DNA from: a virus
Strand: one strand, 5' to 3'
Length of the DNA: 63,410 bases
Virus record (IMG/VR): IMGVR_UViG_3300010375_000021
Location: 1 to 63,410 of that record
Numbering within the stretch: position 1 is the first letter of the stretch; every line of letters starts with the position of its first letter. Below are positions 17,286-25,133 of the stretch, in pieces. The translations under genes were made by a program, and so were the position numbers. The notes beneath the pieces are model-generated. The model was not told the DNA's origin, ran no database searches, and was given only the letters and a program-made list of their open reading frames with translations.

Positions 17286-18631
17286 GCCTCACCCACTTCC
17301 TTATATGCTTGTGCTATTCTTGCCCGCGCGATGTCTGCATACTCTCGCTCTTGCTCTATCAGGATGTAGTGAAACCCATTCTGAATAGCACACACTCCAA
17401 GCGTTCCACTCCCGGCAAACATGTCAAGAATAACGCCGTTTTCTGGACAGATGAGTTTAGATAAATAGGAAATTAAGGATGTGTTTTTCACTGTTGGATG
17501 CGTATTCTCTACCGCACCATTGCTGGACCGGTCTCGCTTGCTTGCCTTGCCGCAATAGAGGAATGGCACATCGGGAGTGAATTGCTGGAAGTAACGGGAA
17601 GCGCCGCCTTGATCGTCATAGCCACGCTCTGTATTCGTTCCTTCCTGCCTTGCCCCGTTTGAGCGATTATAATTATCGCCCCGCATGTCGGCATGTTCAC
17701 CACGAAATGAGCGAACGCTCTTGCGTACTCCCGACTGTCTATCCATCTCAGCGATAGGGCAACCATCGAAGCAGGCATCATCAGTGCAAAAGACGCTATG
17801 AGAGAGCAGGAGGTGAGACGGCCACCTTCCTTGTGGCGCTGACCATTCCTCATGGAGTTTATGGAGCCCTATACCGTAGGTACTGCTATCTTCTCCCTTA
17901 ATATTAGGAGGTTTTCCATGGTACCTATCGCCCCTTGACGTATCATTGCCTACCCGGCATTTATCAATTGCTAGCCCGCCGACTCCCCACTTCAGCACAT
18001 TGGCTGCAAGGCTTTTCTCTGAAAGCGGCTTCCTACACAAAATCCATTGCTCTACAGCAGGCTTTAAAGCAGAGCCATACCCGGCGTACTGCTCGGCTTC
18101 TGGTGTGGCTGGTTTGGTGATATCTACCTGCTTCAAGTACTCAGGAGCAGATCCATGGAACACTTCTTCATCAGTCCTACCATGTCTACCGATGCCAGAA
18201 CGCTTTACCCCTATCACCTCTCGCTCTGCCTTAAAGTGCTTGTCAATCTGCTTATCAATGGCGGTGCTTTTCGGGAAGCCACTACCGAAGATATGGTACA
18301 TACAATCCCTGATTTCAAAACCCGCCTCTTCCAGCGCAAAGGCTGTCCAGTGGCTTGTTCTCGGCAGTGCCCATATCAGCGCATGTCCTCCCGGCTTTAA
18401 GCAGCGCAACGCTTCCCGCATAATCTCAGCAAGCCATGCAATCCAATGGTTACGCCCGCCCCGGTTAGAATCGAACGCTTTACCCATAAAACTAATCCCT
18501 GCCGGTGGGTCACAGCAAATAGCGTCAATGCTGTTCTCAGGCAGGGTACGCAAAACTGAGAGCGCATCACCATGCACCACCGTATCCAGTGGCAAAGACA
18601 ACGCTGCATACTGCGGGAGTGCTACCATCAT
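17282..18631 (-). CDS. DNA adenine/N4-cytosine methyltransferase, DPPA type
   Basis: Start chosen at ATG 18631, overlapping the stop of the 32-residue membrane ORF upstream. The 449-residue enzyme has motif IV as DPPA (residues 41-44, in CDPPAGISFMGK) and the SAM-binding motif DMFAGSGTLG near the C-terminus, so the order is beta class. The middle carries a target-recognition region. DPPA instead of DPPY recurs in phage methylases I remember. A paralogue lies at 37519-38925 (shared GGHAL-WALPRTSHWTA and ALKPAVE-WILCRKPLSE). It probably protects phage DNA from restriction or marks packaging DNA. Confidence 0.88.
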   Translation of the reverse strand: MMVALPQYAALSLPLDTVVHGDALSVLRTLPENSIDAICCDPPAGISFMGKAFDSNRGGRNHWIAWLAEIMREALRCLKPGGHALIWALPRTSHWTAFALEEAGFEIRDCMYHIFGSGFPKSTAIDKQIDKHFKAEREVIGVKRSGIGRHGRTDEEVFHGSAPEYLKQVDITKPATPEAEQYAGYGSALKPAVEQWILCRKPLSEKSLAANVLKWGVGGLAIDKCRVGNDTSRGDRYHGKPPNIKGEDSSTYGIGLHKLHEEWSAPQGRWPSHLLLSHSVFCTDDACFDGCPIAEMDRQSGVRKSVRSFRGEHADMRGDNYNRSNGARQEGTNTERGYDDQGGASRYFQQFTPDVPFLYCGKASKRDRSSNGAVENTHPTVKNTSLISYLSKLICPENGVILDMFAGSGTLGVCAIQNGFHYILIEQEREYADIARARIAQAYKEVGEA

Positions 18632-18726
18632 GCCTCTTGCACCTTCCTCCATACCACATAGCAGCCAACACCCACAGCCAATCCCGCAACAAGCACAACG
18701 AGTTGCACCCATCTACTTTTCGTCAT
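18628..18726 (-). CDS. 32-residue single-pass membrane peptide
   Basis: ATG 18726 opens a frame encoding MTKSRWVQLVVLVAGLAVGV followed by GCYVVWRKVQEA. It has a basic start, about 18 hydrophobic residues and a charged end, so it is a convincing small membrane protein. The start lies inside the 3' end of the upstream gene, and the stop overlaps the methyltransferase ATG (ATGA), matching the coupled style of this operon. Its role is unknown. Confidence 0.6.
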   Translation of the reverse strand: MTKSRWVQLVVLVAGLAVGVGCYVVWRKVQEA

Positions 18727-18910
18727 CGTTCACCTCTGCAATCGGCTCCACCAGATACAGCATGCCCCGGTAGACATGGCCGGTCTCAGGGTCGCGTACC
18801 TCTGCATGGATATAGTAGCGAGGATCAACAAGCCCCGGATGCATGAGGCGCTCTACCTCATCACGCACAATAGCGCGGACAGCGGGATCATTGAGTGCTG
18901 CTGTGCTCAT
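18713..18910 (-). CDS. Hypothetical 65-residue protein
   Basis: Start at ATG 18910 overlaps the upstream stop (TGATG). The product MSTAALNDPAVRAIVRDEVER has an N-terminal helix and a beta-rich C-terminal half (YYIHAEVRDPETGHVYRGMLY). It precedes the small membrane ORF. No recognised family. Confidence 0.6.
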   Translation of the reverse strand: MSTAALNDPAVRAIVRDEVERLMHPGLVDPRYYIHAEVRDPETGHVYRGMLYLVEPIAEVNDDEK

Positions 18911-19176
18911 CAATCCACCCATTCCACTTCATACTTGCCTTGCTTCGTGAGTGCAGCTACCATCGCGTTCATGCTCGGATACCCCGTACCGTTCCCGTTC
19001 TCGAAGTCCAGGGAGACCCGCCCAGAACTGAAGCGTATTCCCTCCGCATGATGCATCTGGAAACGAGTCATGCCACCTGCTTTCACTTTGGAATGGTCGT
19101 ATTTCAGCCGAAAGCGAGCCATCCTAATCACTGGACGCGCATATTGTATGTTTGGCTGTGCTTGTAGTTGGAGCAT
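18910..19176 (-). CDS. Hypothetical protein, first gene of the late leftward operon
   Basis: Start at ATG 19176 lies four bases after GAGGAGG. The 88-residue product is basic in the middle (RMARFRLKYDHSKVKAGG) and has a FENGNGTGYPSMNAMVAALTK segment that looks like a small helix-loop-helix domain. As the first gene after the terminator at 19271-19305, it probably opens the packaging transcript. No family recognised. Confidence 0.6.
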   Translation of the reverse strand: MLQLQAQPNIQYARPVIRMARFRLKYDHSKVKAGGMTRFQMHHAEGIRFSSGRVSLDFENGNGTGYPSMNAMVAALTKQGKYEVEWVD

Positions 19177-19270
19177 ACATCCTCCTCTTGAGGCACCGAA
19201 AGCAGCGAACCCTCTCCCGCCATTCGCTCTCCCGGCCCTCGCCTTCGCACGGTGATAATCTGGACAAATA

Positions 19271-19305
19271 AAAAGGGCACATCACTCTTTGAGAGTGATG
19301 CACCC
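19271..19305 (-). terminator. Rho-independent terminator
   Basis: CATCACTCT (19280-19288) pairs with AGAGTGATG (19292-19300). On the minus strand the hairpin is followed by TTTTTA. It would stop leftward transcripts coming from the tRNA and the gene at 19341-19850 before the late operon starts. Confidence 0.75.
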
Positions 19306-19340
19306 GTCATTAATGCGGTTGAGCTTGCTGTCAGTGCATA

Positions 19341-19850
19341 CTATTTTCGGTAGTTGTCCCGCGATCCTCTTCCACACAAGAAGCGAGTCAAGCGTTCCCA
19401 CCAGCGTGGAGTGCTTTCGCCTTCCATGCAATAGGTATAGGTGACGTGCCCGCCATTTTCTTTGAGTGCGCGCCCGTAGTCTTCATCAAGCATCCGATGA
19501 AAGTCAGCCGATAAATACTTACAGGGAACGAGGACGACCGGGAGTTCGCTGGTATCTTTGATCATAAGCGGCCCCCAGGACCATATTTCTTCAAGGATAC
19601 CATGCAAGGTTCCTAAATACAAGGGAAGCGGATTGAGAGGAATGTGAGTGCTCAGGAGTTGCACCTGAGATACAGGACCAGCCCCGGTACATCCTGCTCG
19701 CGTTTCGGATACGGACCTACTACCGATTCTTCTACTCAGGCACTCTTCTGTCTCTCGACACCCACGGCTATGTATACCTGAAGCCGGGTAAATAGAAGAC
19801 CTCTTTGTGGGGGCAACATTCGCGCTAGTGTCTACCTCTTCCACCATCAC
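19341..19850 (-). CDS. Hypothetical protein
   Basis: The frame of 169 residues has a low-complexity N-terminus (about residues 1-60, Ser/Thr/Arg-rich) that may not be translated, and a better-conserved-looking second half with LGTLHGILEEIWSWG and ELPVVLVPCKYLSADFHRML. The true start may lie downstream. It is followed by a terminator and lies next to the tRNA. No recognised family. Confidence 0.45.
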   Translation of the reverse strand: MMVEEVDTSANVAPTKRSSIYPASGIHSRGCRETEECLSRRIGSRSVSETRAGCTGAGPVSQVQLLSTHIPLNPLPLYLGTLHGILEEIWSWGPLMIKDTSELPVVLVPCKYLSADFHRMLDEDYGRALKENGGHVTYTYCMEGESTPRWWERLTRFLCGRGSRDNYRK

Positions 19851-19928
19851 TCACATGTTTGTCTGTACGAGTCGCAAGAGTCATGCCAAAGCGCGGTATG
19901 TAAACTCATGCTATGAGAGTACAGACGG

Positions 19929-20001
19929 TAGCGAGAGCCGGGATCGAACCGGCGACCTTGTGGTTATGAGCCACACGAGCTGACCACTGCTCTATCTCGC
20001 T
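19929..20001 (-). tRNA. tRNA with anticodon CAU (Met or lysidine-type Ile)
   Basis: The minus strand folds into a full cloverleaf. The acceptor stem is AGCGAGA/TCTCGCT, the D stem GAGC/GCTC, the anticodon stem TGTGG/CCACA with loop CTCATAA, and the T arm GCCGG-TTCGATC-CCGGC. The discriminator base is A and CCA is not encoded. CAU could be elongator Met or Ile2. It lies about 1 kb from the integrase, which invites a check for an attachment site. Confidence 0.92.
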
Positions 20002-20101
20002 TTTCTCCCGGCTCAACCCCCGAGGCCGTCCAGGATTGGTGTAGATAGCTTTATTCAAACAGCACCCGCATAATAGCACGACTACAGCAAGCGTGCAAGT
20101 C

Positions 20102-20509
20102 TCACTCACTTCTCATTTTTGCTTCCAGTGCAGCGATCTGCTTTCTCACCTCGTTCGCGCTTTTCTGGCTCGTCTCCAAGTAAGAACGGTTGTGTACTAT
20201 CTCACTCTCATAATATGCCAAGCTATGACGAAGTTCCCGCAATTTTGCTCCGTTTGTCCCGCTCTCCAAAATGTGCTTTTCCATCCATTCTTCCGGGTCT
20301 TGCATATATTCTGCGATGTCTTTTCCAGCATTCTCTGCAACAGTTCCATGAGAGAGAGTTCCCAATTGATCGGTATATTTCAGCGTCAGCGCATCCTGCC
20401 CCGCTCTTGCCGAAGGGAAAGTAACGCGAATCTCGGTATCACTCTCACCACCATATGAACTATGGTAGTAAGCGATATGGATATCAAATTCACGGCGTTC
20501 GTCCATCAC
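20102..20509 (-). CDS. Hypothetical protein with C-terminal coiled coil
   Basis: The 135-residue product begins MMDERREFDIHIAYYHSSYGG, with an alternating beta pattern, and ends in a long charged helix (LRELRHSLAYYESEIVHNRS, ETSQKSANEVRKQIAALEAK). It overlaps the upstream gene by 20 bases. No family recognised. Confidence 0.6.
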   Translation of the reverse strand: MMDERREFDIHIAYYHSSYGGESDTEIRVTFPSARAGQDALTLKYTDQLGTLSHGTVAENAGKDIAEYMQDPEEWMEKHILESGTNGAKLRELRHSLAYYESEIVHNRSYLETSQKSANEVRKQIAALEAKMRSE

Positions 20510-20810
20510 TCACCTCTTTTTGCGCCATTGTAGCATGTCCTAGCGGCTCACTCATCTTGTGGTCAACAACCTGCTCATATTGCGGAACCAGCACCTCAGT
20601 TCTCCGTCCTAACCACGCCCGCAACGCGTGATACTCTTTGGTCTCATTGCTAAATTGCAATGTCTCTGAAGCAGGCAAGAAGACATATTCTTTCTTGTCC
20701 AGGGATCGGAGCACCACCATACAACTATTCTCATCAGTAAAATCCACATAAACAATATCGCTGGTATTGATAAAGAGCGGTCCTAGCTGAATAAACTGTG
20801 GTTCCAACAT
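20490..20810 (-). CDS. Hypothetical protein
   Basis: A 106-residue protein opening MLEPQFIQLGPLFINTSDIV and containing DENSCMVVLRSLDKKEYVFLP. This is a strand-rich pattern like small regulators of the type that carry an N-terminal beta sheet and a C-terminal helix. It is transcribed away from the integrase. No confident family. Confidence 0.6.
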   Translation of the reverse strand: MLEPQFIQLGPLFINTSDIVYVDFTDENSCMVVLRSLDKKEYVFLPASETLQFSNETKEYHALRAWLGRRTEVLVPQYEQVVDHKMSEPLGHATMAQKEVSDGRTP

Positions 20811-20875
20811 GTCATCTCCTTGTGCTTTTTGCGCCAGTATAGCATACCCGCTACGCTATCCCGCTCATAGAACAC

Positions 20876-20911
20876 TTGTACGTGGCAAAAATACCGCATA
20901 TAGGGTATACT
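20876..20911 (+). promoter_or_regulatory. Candidate integrase promoter
   Basis: TTGTAC (20876-20881) and TATAGG (20899-20904) are 17 bases apart; a second -10-like TATACT follows at 20906-20911. This lies just upstream of the integrase frame. The match is moderate. Confidence 0.4.
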
Positions 20912-20975
20912 GCAAACACCTCCGTTTGTCATGCAAAATGTGTCGCCTTGTGTGACAAGAATGGAGCAAGCACCA

Positions 20976-21938
20976 ATGACACCTCCGAAGCCAAAGCCCC
21001 GACGCAAGTATAAATATTTTAGCGACAAGATCTGGAATGCCTGCATGGAAAGCTTTCTAGCCTCGCTCGGCACTGCAAAGAGCAGAGCCACCTACGAGCC
21101 AACCCTCAAGGCCCTGTTTCGTGATAGAACACGCAGCCCCGCAGGCTACACCCGCCAAGAGATAGAAGCATTTCTCAGTCGTCCAACCAGGCAGGGCAAG
21201 CCGCCAATGCCACGCGGCTATAATATGCGCCTGATGATTATTCAGTCTTTTTACGATTATGCCCTGAAATACCCCCTTGGCAATGGCTATCTCATGAAAC
21301 GGGCCAGTCCTACCACCGGCATCAAGCGGAAAGAAGCCGCCGAAACCATGCGCACCTTTGAGGAAGAGGAGATTGGCCGACTCTTTGCCGTTATGCCGCG
21401 TGATACGGTGCTCGGCCTGCGTAGTTATGCATTCTTCTTGTCTCTCTTTCTCACCGCCAGGCGAGACAGTGAAATCAGGGAGATGAAATGGGGAGACATC
21501 AGCGTAGGCATTGACGGAGTTGCGTACTATAAGTGGACCGGAAAAGGGATGTATGGCACCTATAAGCGTGCCGAGTTGCCACAAGAGGCCCTGGCCGCCA
21601 TCAAGGACTATCTACGATTGGACGGCAGACTGGACGGGATGAAACCAGAACATTATATTTTCAAGGCCCAGGGCGAACTCCAGAATCGCCCGGTCGACCG
21701 GTATACCATGAACGTGGTGATCCGCCGCCACCTCAAACAGGCAGACATCAAGGCTGGGAGTGCGCACTGGTTGCGGCATACATCGGCCTATTTGCGCATG
21801 ATGGATGGCGCAAAGTTAGAGGAATTGATGGTTTTCCTTGGTCATAGCGACCCCAAGACAACTATGGCCTACCTGGAAAAATGGAAGAATCCGAATCGTG
21901 ACACGCGGGCAAGCAAGTTGGCATTACTTGCCAGGTGA
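20976..21938 (+). CDS. int: Tyrosine recombinase (phage integrase)
   Basis: Start chosen at ATG 20976, nine bases after GGAG; in-frame starts at 20931 and 20961 are possible. The 320-residue protein has an N-terminal SAM-like core-binding region and the catalytic set: Arg in FLTARRDSEIREMKW, H-x-x-R in SAHWLRHTSAY, His in FLGHSDPKTT and the nucleophile Tyr in TMAYLEK. It should integrate and excise the prophage, so the phage is probably temperate. It is transcribed against its minus-strand neighbours, and a hairpin and terminator follow. Confidence 0.92.
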   Translation: MTPPKPKPRRKYKYFSDKIWNACMESFLASLGTAKSRATYEPTLKALFRDRTRSPAGYTRQEIEAFLSRPTRQGKPPMPRGYNMRLMIIQSFYDYALKYPLGNGYLMKRASPTTGIKRKEAAETMRTFEEEEIGRLFAVMPRDTVLGLRSYAFFLSLFLTARRDSEIREMKWGDISVGIDGVAYYKWTGKGMYGTYKRAELPQEALAAIKDYLRLDGRLDGMKPEHYIFKAQGELQNRPVDRYTMNVVIRRHLKQADIKAGSAHWLRHTSAYLRMMDGAKLEELMVFLGHSDPKTTMAYLEKWKNPNRDTRASKLALLAR

Positions 21939-21967
21939 TAGACTGTACGTGTCCTTGCGTTTTTGAC

Positions 21968-21997
21968 TGGCATCTGAGCGCTTCTTTCGCCAGATGC
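21968..21997. repeat. Covarying hairpin, copy 1 (integrase 3' side)
   Basis: GCATCTG (21970-21976) and CAGATGC (21991-21997) enclose the 14-base loop AGCGCTTCTTTCGC. Copy 2 at 34126-34157 has the loop AGCGCTTCTTCAGC and stem GCACCTG/CAGGTGC, so one T-A pair became C-G. Position right after the integrase suggests a recombination or transcript-end function. Confidence 0.6.
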
Positions 21998-21998
21998 A

Positions 21999-22038
21999 AC
22001 AAGGCGGCAGGAAATTCAATCCTGCCGCCTTGTTCTTT
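21999..22038 (+). terminator. Strong hairpin terminator after the integrase
   Basis: A 13-base stem pairs ACAAGGCGGCAGG (21999-22011) with CCTGCCGCCTTGT (22021-22033) around a 9-base loop, followed by TCTTTGT. It lies between convergent genes (integrase on plus, 22045-22647 on minus) and may act in both directions. Confidence 0.7.
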
Positions 22039-22044
22039 GTGCTA

Positions 22045-22647
22045 TCAGATGATTCGCTCCCCCTCAGCGTTCTCGACATGGAAGAAGAGTCCATCCGAGA
22101 ACCGGGCCGTCTCGTCCTGGATCGCCTCTGGCTCGCTCATTGTCGATGTCGGATAGGTACAGAAGTAGCACTTGCAGCCACTCTCACCCGTACAACGGTA
22201 CCACAGTGTGAAATCATCATAAGTAAGCCGTCTCGCATCCGGGCAGAGGCAATGAACGAAGTACTCAGGAGTGTCCAACGACCAGCACGCTTTGAGGTCG
22301 TACGGAGGATCTATCTCAACCTCTGTGATATCACGCCAGTCGAGACCGGCACACCAGTTGATACTTCTGAGCGCCAATCTCACTAATAGCATCTCAGGAC
22401 GGCGCATTAAGGATAGAAACAGGCGGCGGCGCTCCTGTAACTCTTCCTCGCCCATGAGATCGTCTGCCCGTTCCCAAGTGTGGATATCAGCCCCCGGACT
22501 CTCCCAGAAAACGGGCTGAACTATCGCCCCCTGATACCAATCGTACACACGCGACCCGTCGACACTCCATCCGATACGCCCGTATTGCGCAGGATTGCGT
22601 TGTAGGTAGACACGCTGGTTAACCTCATATACAGTCTGCTCGCTCAT
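22045..22647 (-). CDS. Hypothetical protein with a Cys cluster
   Basis: The 200-residue product starts MSEQTVYEVNQRVYLQRNPA and contains WSVDGSRVYDWYQGAIVQPVF, an SH3-like strand pattern. Further on, TGESGCKCYFCTYPT gives a CxCxxC group and VHCLCP another pair, so a metal site is possible. It overlaps the upstream gene by four bases. No family recognised. Confidence 0.55.
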   Translation of the reverse strand: MSEQTVYEVNQRVYLQRNPAQYGRIGWSVDGSRVYDWYQGAIVQPVFWESPGADIHTWERADDLMGEEELQERRRLFLSLMRRPEMLLVRLALRSINWCAGLDWRDITEVEIDPPYDLKACWSLDTPEYFVHCLCPDARRLTYDDFTLWYRCTGESGCKCYFCTYPTSTMSEPEAIQDETARFSDGLFFHVENAEGERII

Positions 22648-22898
22648 CGATTTTTTCTCCTATTGACCCTGACCGGCTTCGCAGTTCCATGAATGGCATC
22701 GTGGGCATAGTGAGCAATGCGCTCTGCCGACACGATGAACGCCGCACTAATAATGCTGTCTTGCTGCGCTTCGGTAAGCGTCTCCCATTGGTCGTGCAAT
22801 TGCACACCAAACAACTTGCCCTTGCTCTCGGTCTTGATATACCGGCGCAATCCGTCGAGATACTTATTGAATAACGCATGTTCCGTTGCTCTATCCAT
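22644..22898 (-). CDS. Hypothetical helical protein
   Basis: Start chosen at ATG 22898, nine bases after AGAGGA. The 84-residue product is helical (DRATEHALFNKYLDGLRRYI, EAQQDSIISAAFIVSAERIA) with a basic C-terminus. It lies in the recombination-type operon downstream of the P-loop ATPase. Unknown role. Confidence 0.6.
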   Translation of the reverse strand: MDRATEHALFNKYLDGLRRYIKTESKGKLFGVQLHDQWETLTEAQQDSIISAAFIVSAERIAHYAHDAIHGTAKPVRVNRRKNR

Positions 22899-22942
22899 TG
22901 TCCATTCCTCTTGCGCAGGCATCCGTGCCCGCTTTGTTACTC

Positions 22943-23833
22943 TTATGCCGTCTTATTCCGGCTTTGTCTGTATTCCAAACTCAGATCAGCAATCAACTGC
23001 TTCGCTTCCTGATAGTTTGCAGGTTGTGGTACCTGTTTCTTCAGGTATTGGCAAAGCTTTGTGAGACTGGCGGCCTGCTGCTCAGATACCGGGGTATCAT
23101 CCTGAACAGGTGCTATAGTACGCTCAGGAGATGGCTCGCCTGCTAGCCATGCGTCAAGGGCTGCTGCAACCTCTGGGCCTGGCTTCTCAATCACCTGTCC
23201 CGAGAGGTCAGAGCAGCGGGATTTCTGTACAATCATCGTGTTTTCGATGGTCATCTCAGCATAGACATCAAACTCATACTCAATATCAGCCCTTTGAACT
23301 GGGGCCATGCCCACCTTGCGCGGGGTACTCTTGCCGTTGACCTGCTCAAGGACATATTCGGTCTTTGAGCGCATCGTCACAATAATGTGTAGCGGAGAGC
23401 GGGTGACGGTGTCTATCAGTTGGTTCTGAATCTTCGTGCCCTCTCCCCAAGCGTTAAAGGTATTCTTGCTTTGCGTACGCTTTGCCGCGTTATCTACGAT
23501 CTCTAGCACACCGCCTACGCTATTCCAGGCATGAGTCAGACTATCGATCACCAGGACAGCATAGCCGCCCTGCTCGGCCTCGTGGATCGCATTAATATAG
23601 TGTTGGGGGTTATAGTTGGTCAACTCTTGTACATCGAACTCAAAGCCCTGCCCGTCTTTCGTCAGAGCATATTTAGAAGCGCTTCCTCGCTCAGTATCGA
23701 TCACCGCAACTGGTTTGCCACCAGCGAGCGCACAGGCCAATGTGAGAGCGGTATACGTCTTGCCAGAGCCCGACGGTCCAGCGAGGGCCAATCGTAACTT
23801 CGCCCCGTATTTTACGGCCTTTTGAAATGGCAT
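22943..23833 (-). CDS. RecA-like P-loop ATPase (Sak4 / AAA_24 type)
   Basis: Start chosen at ATG 23833 (MPFQKAVKYGAKLRLALAGP) with GAGGTG upstream. The 296-residue protein has the P-loop GPSGSGKT at 19-26, the Walker B stretch GYAVLVIDSLTHAW and a sensor-like LHIIVTMRSKTEYV segment. This is the pattern of phage single-strand annealing or RecA-like ATPases (Sak4/AAA_24). The C-terminal extension is acidic and probably a protein-binding tail. It is the main recombination enzyme visible here. Confidence 0.8.
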   Translation of the reverse strand: MPFQKAVKYGAKLRLALAGPSGSGKTYTALTLACALAGGKPVAVIDTERGSASKYALTKDGQGFEFDVQELTNYNPQHYINAIHEAEQGGYAVLVIDSLTHAWNSVGGVLEIVDNAAKRTQSKNTFNAWGEGTKIQNQLIDTVTRSPLHIIVTMRSKTEYVLEQVNGKSTPRKVGMAPVQRADIEYEFDVYAEMTIENTMIVQKSRCSDLSGQVIEKPGPEVAAALDAWLAGEPSPERTIAPVQDDTPVSEQQAASLTKLCQYLKKQVPQPANYQEAKQLIADLSLEYRQSRNKTA

Positions 23834-23882
23834 ATCCATCACCTCAGAGAACGGGCCGACCACTACAGCCAGCCCTGACACA

Positions 23883-24077
23883 CTACTTACGCTTCCCCTG
23901 CTCAGATTGTGCTTGCAGGACGACTCTTTTTACTTGCGGGATTGTGAGCCCCGAACGCTCTGCAACAGACTGTAACGTGATCGGGATCTGCTCATCGCGC
24001 AATTGGCGCATGGCTATCCTGACCAGATCAGCATCAGGGATCGAAAAACAAAAGTCCTTACCGGTTATCTCGGCCAT
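23883..24077 (-). CDS. Small HTH-like protein
   Basis: Start at ATG 24077, nine bases after GGAG and close behind the upstream stop. The 64-residue product contains PITLQSVAERSGLTIPQVKR, which reads as a helix-turn-helix. It could regulate the leftward operon or assist the ATPase. Confidence 0.6.
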   Translation of the reverse strand: MAEITGKDFCFSIPDADLVRIAMRQLRDEQIPITLQSVAERSGLTIPQVKRVVLQAQSEQGKRK

Positions 24078-24081
24078 TGCC

Positions 24082-24321
24082 CTACACTCCTTCGCCTGCA
24101 ACATAAACTGACTTGAGATCGCACAAAGCCAGGAAGAACACGTGAGCCGATGCGCGTGTCTCAAAGTAAAAATCGATGCCATCATAGCCGCGTGGCTCTC
24201 GATCAAGCGTCACAGCATACTGCTGTGTCTCATCGTCGTGCCACTCAGCAACCTCGTCTCCCTGACTAGTAAAGCCTGTATAGTCGATGAGATTGCAACC
24301 AGACTGCAAAGATCCATTCAT
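24082..24321 (-). CDS. Hypothetical protein
   Basis: Start chosen at ATG 24321 with AGGAGA ten bases upstream; an earlier frame start lacks a ribosome site. The 79-residue product MNGSLQSGCNLIDYTGFTSQ is acidic and strand-rich (QYAVTLDREPRGYDGIDFYFE). No recognised family. Confidence 0.55.
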   Translation of the reverse strand: MNGSLQSGCNLIDYTGFTSQGDEVAEWHDDETQQYAVTLDREPRGYDGIDFYFETRASAHVFFLALCDLKSVYVAGEGV

Positions 24322-24385
24322 GGTTAGAGATCTCCTTGAACGGGCTGGCAAGGGTGCCTCAGCACAGCCAGCCCTGCTGCACTAC

Positions 24386-24574
24386 TTACGCACTACGAGA
24401 CGCACGCCACGCCTGATACTTTTGCTCTGCGTGCTCTGAACAAATACCGTGTGATCCCTCACCCATCTCTTCGCCCGCTTCTGAGCGGCACCACGCACAC
24501 ACTGTCTCTTCCTGCTCAGCTTCCTGATCCTGCTCTAATTCCTTTTGCAGGACTACCCATACTTGCTCCCTCAT
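24386..24574 (-). CDS. Small acidic zinc-binding-type protein
   Basis: The 62-residue product is very Gln/Glu-rich at the start and holds CAWCRSE and ICSEHAEQK, which together give C-x2-C...C-x2-H and could bind zinc. It may be a small regulator. No family recognised. Confidence 0.55.
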   Translation of the reverse strand: MREQVWVVLQKELEQDQEAEQEETVCAWCRSEAGEEMGEGSHGICSEHAEQKYQAWRASRSA

Positions 24575-24697
24575 GGTAATATTTCCTTGTTACGTGGACT
24601 CTACGCCCTCGTCCGGCTGAGTCCAAGATCGGGCTGCTTTTTCTTGAGAGCAGCCCTGTCCGTCTACAACGCACTACGATTCCGATAACCCGACTAA

Positions 24698-24922
24698 CTA
24701 TCTCACCGCTGTCTTGAATGCCAACACATAGCACTCTCGCAGCGCCATAAGCTCTACATCATCACATGATCCGGGTAAGCGATACTCAGCCATCTCATGC
24801 GAGTCGAGGTACATCGTGTCCGAACTGATGCGCAATCCGGGTCGCCTACGTCGGTAGTCCGCCGCGTCCGCCTCTGCTTGACGCATAAGCGAGAGCAATA
24901 CCCGATCAAGTGAAGCTAACAT
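24698..24922 (-). CDS. Hypothetical 74-residue protein
   Basis: Starts MLASLDRVLLSLMRQAEADA, with an amphipathic N-terminal helix and a second helix VELMALRECYVLAFKTAV. The upstream gene ends one base before this start. A 123-base gap to the next gene downstream shows no clear feature. Confidence 0.55.
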   Translation of the reverse strand: MLASLDRVLLSLMRQAEADAADYRRRRPGLRISSDTMYLDSHEMAEYRLPGSCDDVELMALRECYVLAFKTAVR

Positions 24923-24923
24923 C

Positions 24924-25121
24924 TCAATTCCCCTTTTCTTCTGCTTGCAGTGTCACACGCTCAACGCCGCGTTTTCTCATCTCGTCCCACATATGGACCA
25001 GCCTGTTAGCCAGATCTTCCCGAGCCGCTTGGGTGCCCTCATCTTCGGGCGTCTCCAGCAGGGCTTCCATAGCCAGTGTCAGGACATACACATCATCAAA
25101 ACTCAATTCACCTATGTTCAT
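24924..25121 (-). CDS. Hypothetical acidic helical protein
   Basis: The 65-residue product MNIGELSFDDVYVLTLAMEA is acidic and helical with no recognised motif. It lies between two packed genes in the leftward early operon. Confidence 0.55.
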   Translation of the reverse strand: MNIGELSFDDVYVLTLAMEALLETPEDEGTQAAREDLANRLVHMWDEMRKRGVERVTLQAEEKGN

Positions 25122-25133
25122 CTCAATTCTCCT

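Noticed and set aside
19128-19310. A 60-codon minus frame upstream of the late operon
   Set aside because: Contains the terminator at 19271-19305 and overlaps the better-supported gene at 18910-19176.
20783-21091. A minus frame over the integrase start
   Set aside because: Antisense to the integrase coding region and its promoter; composition looks like a shadow frame.
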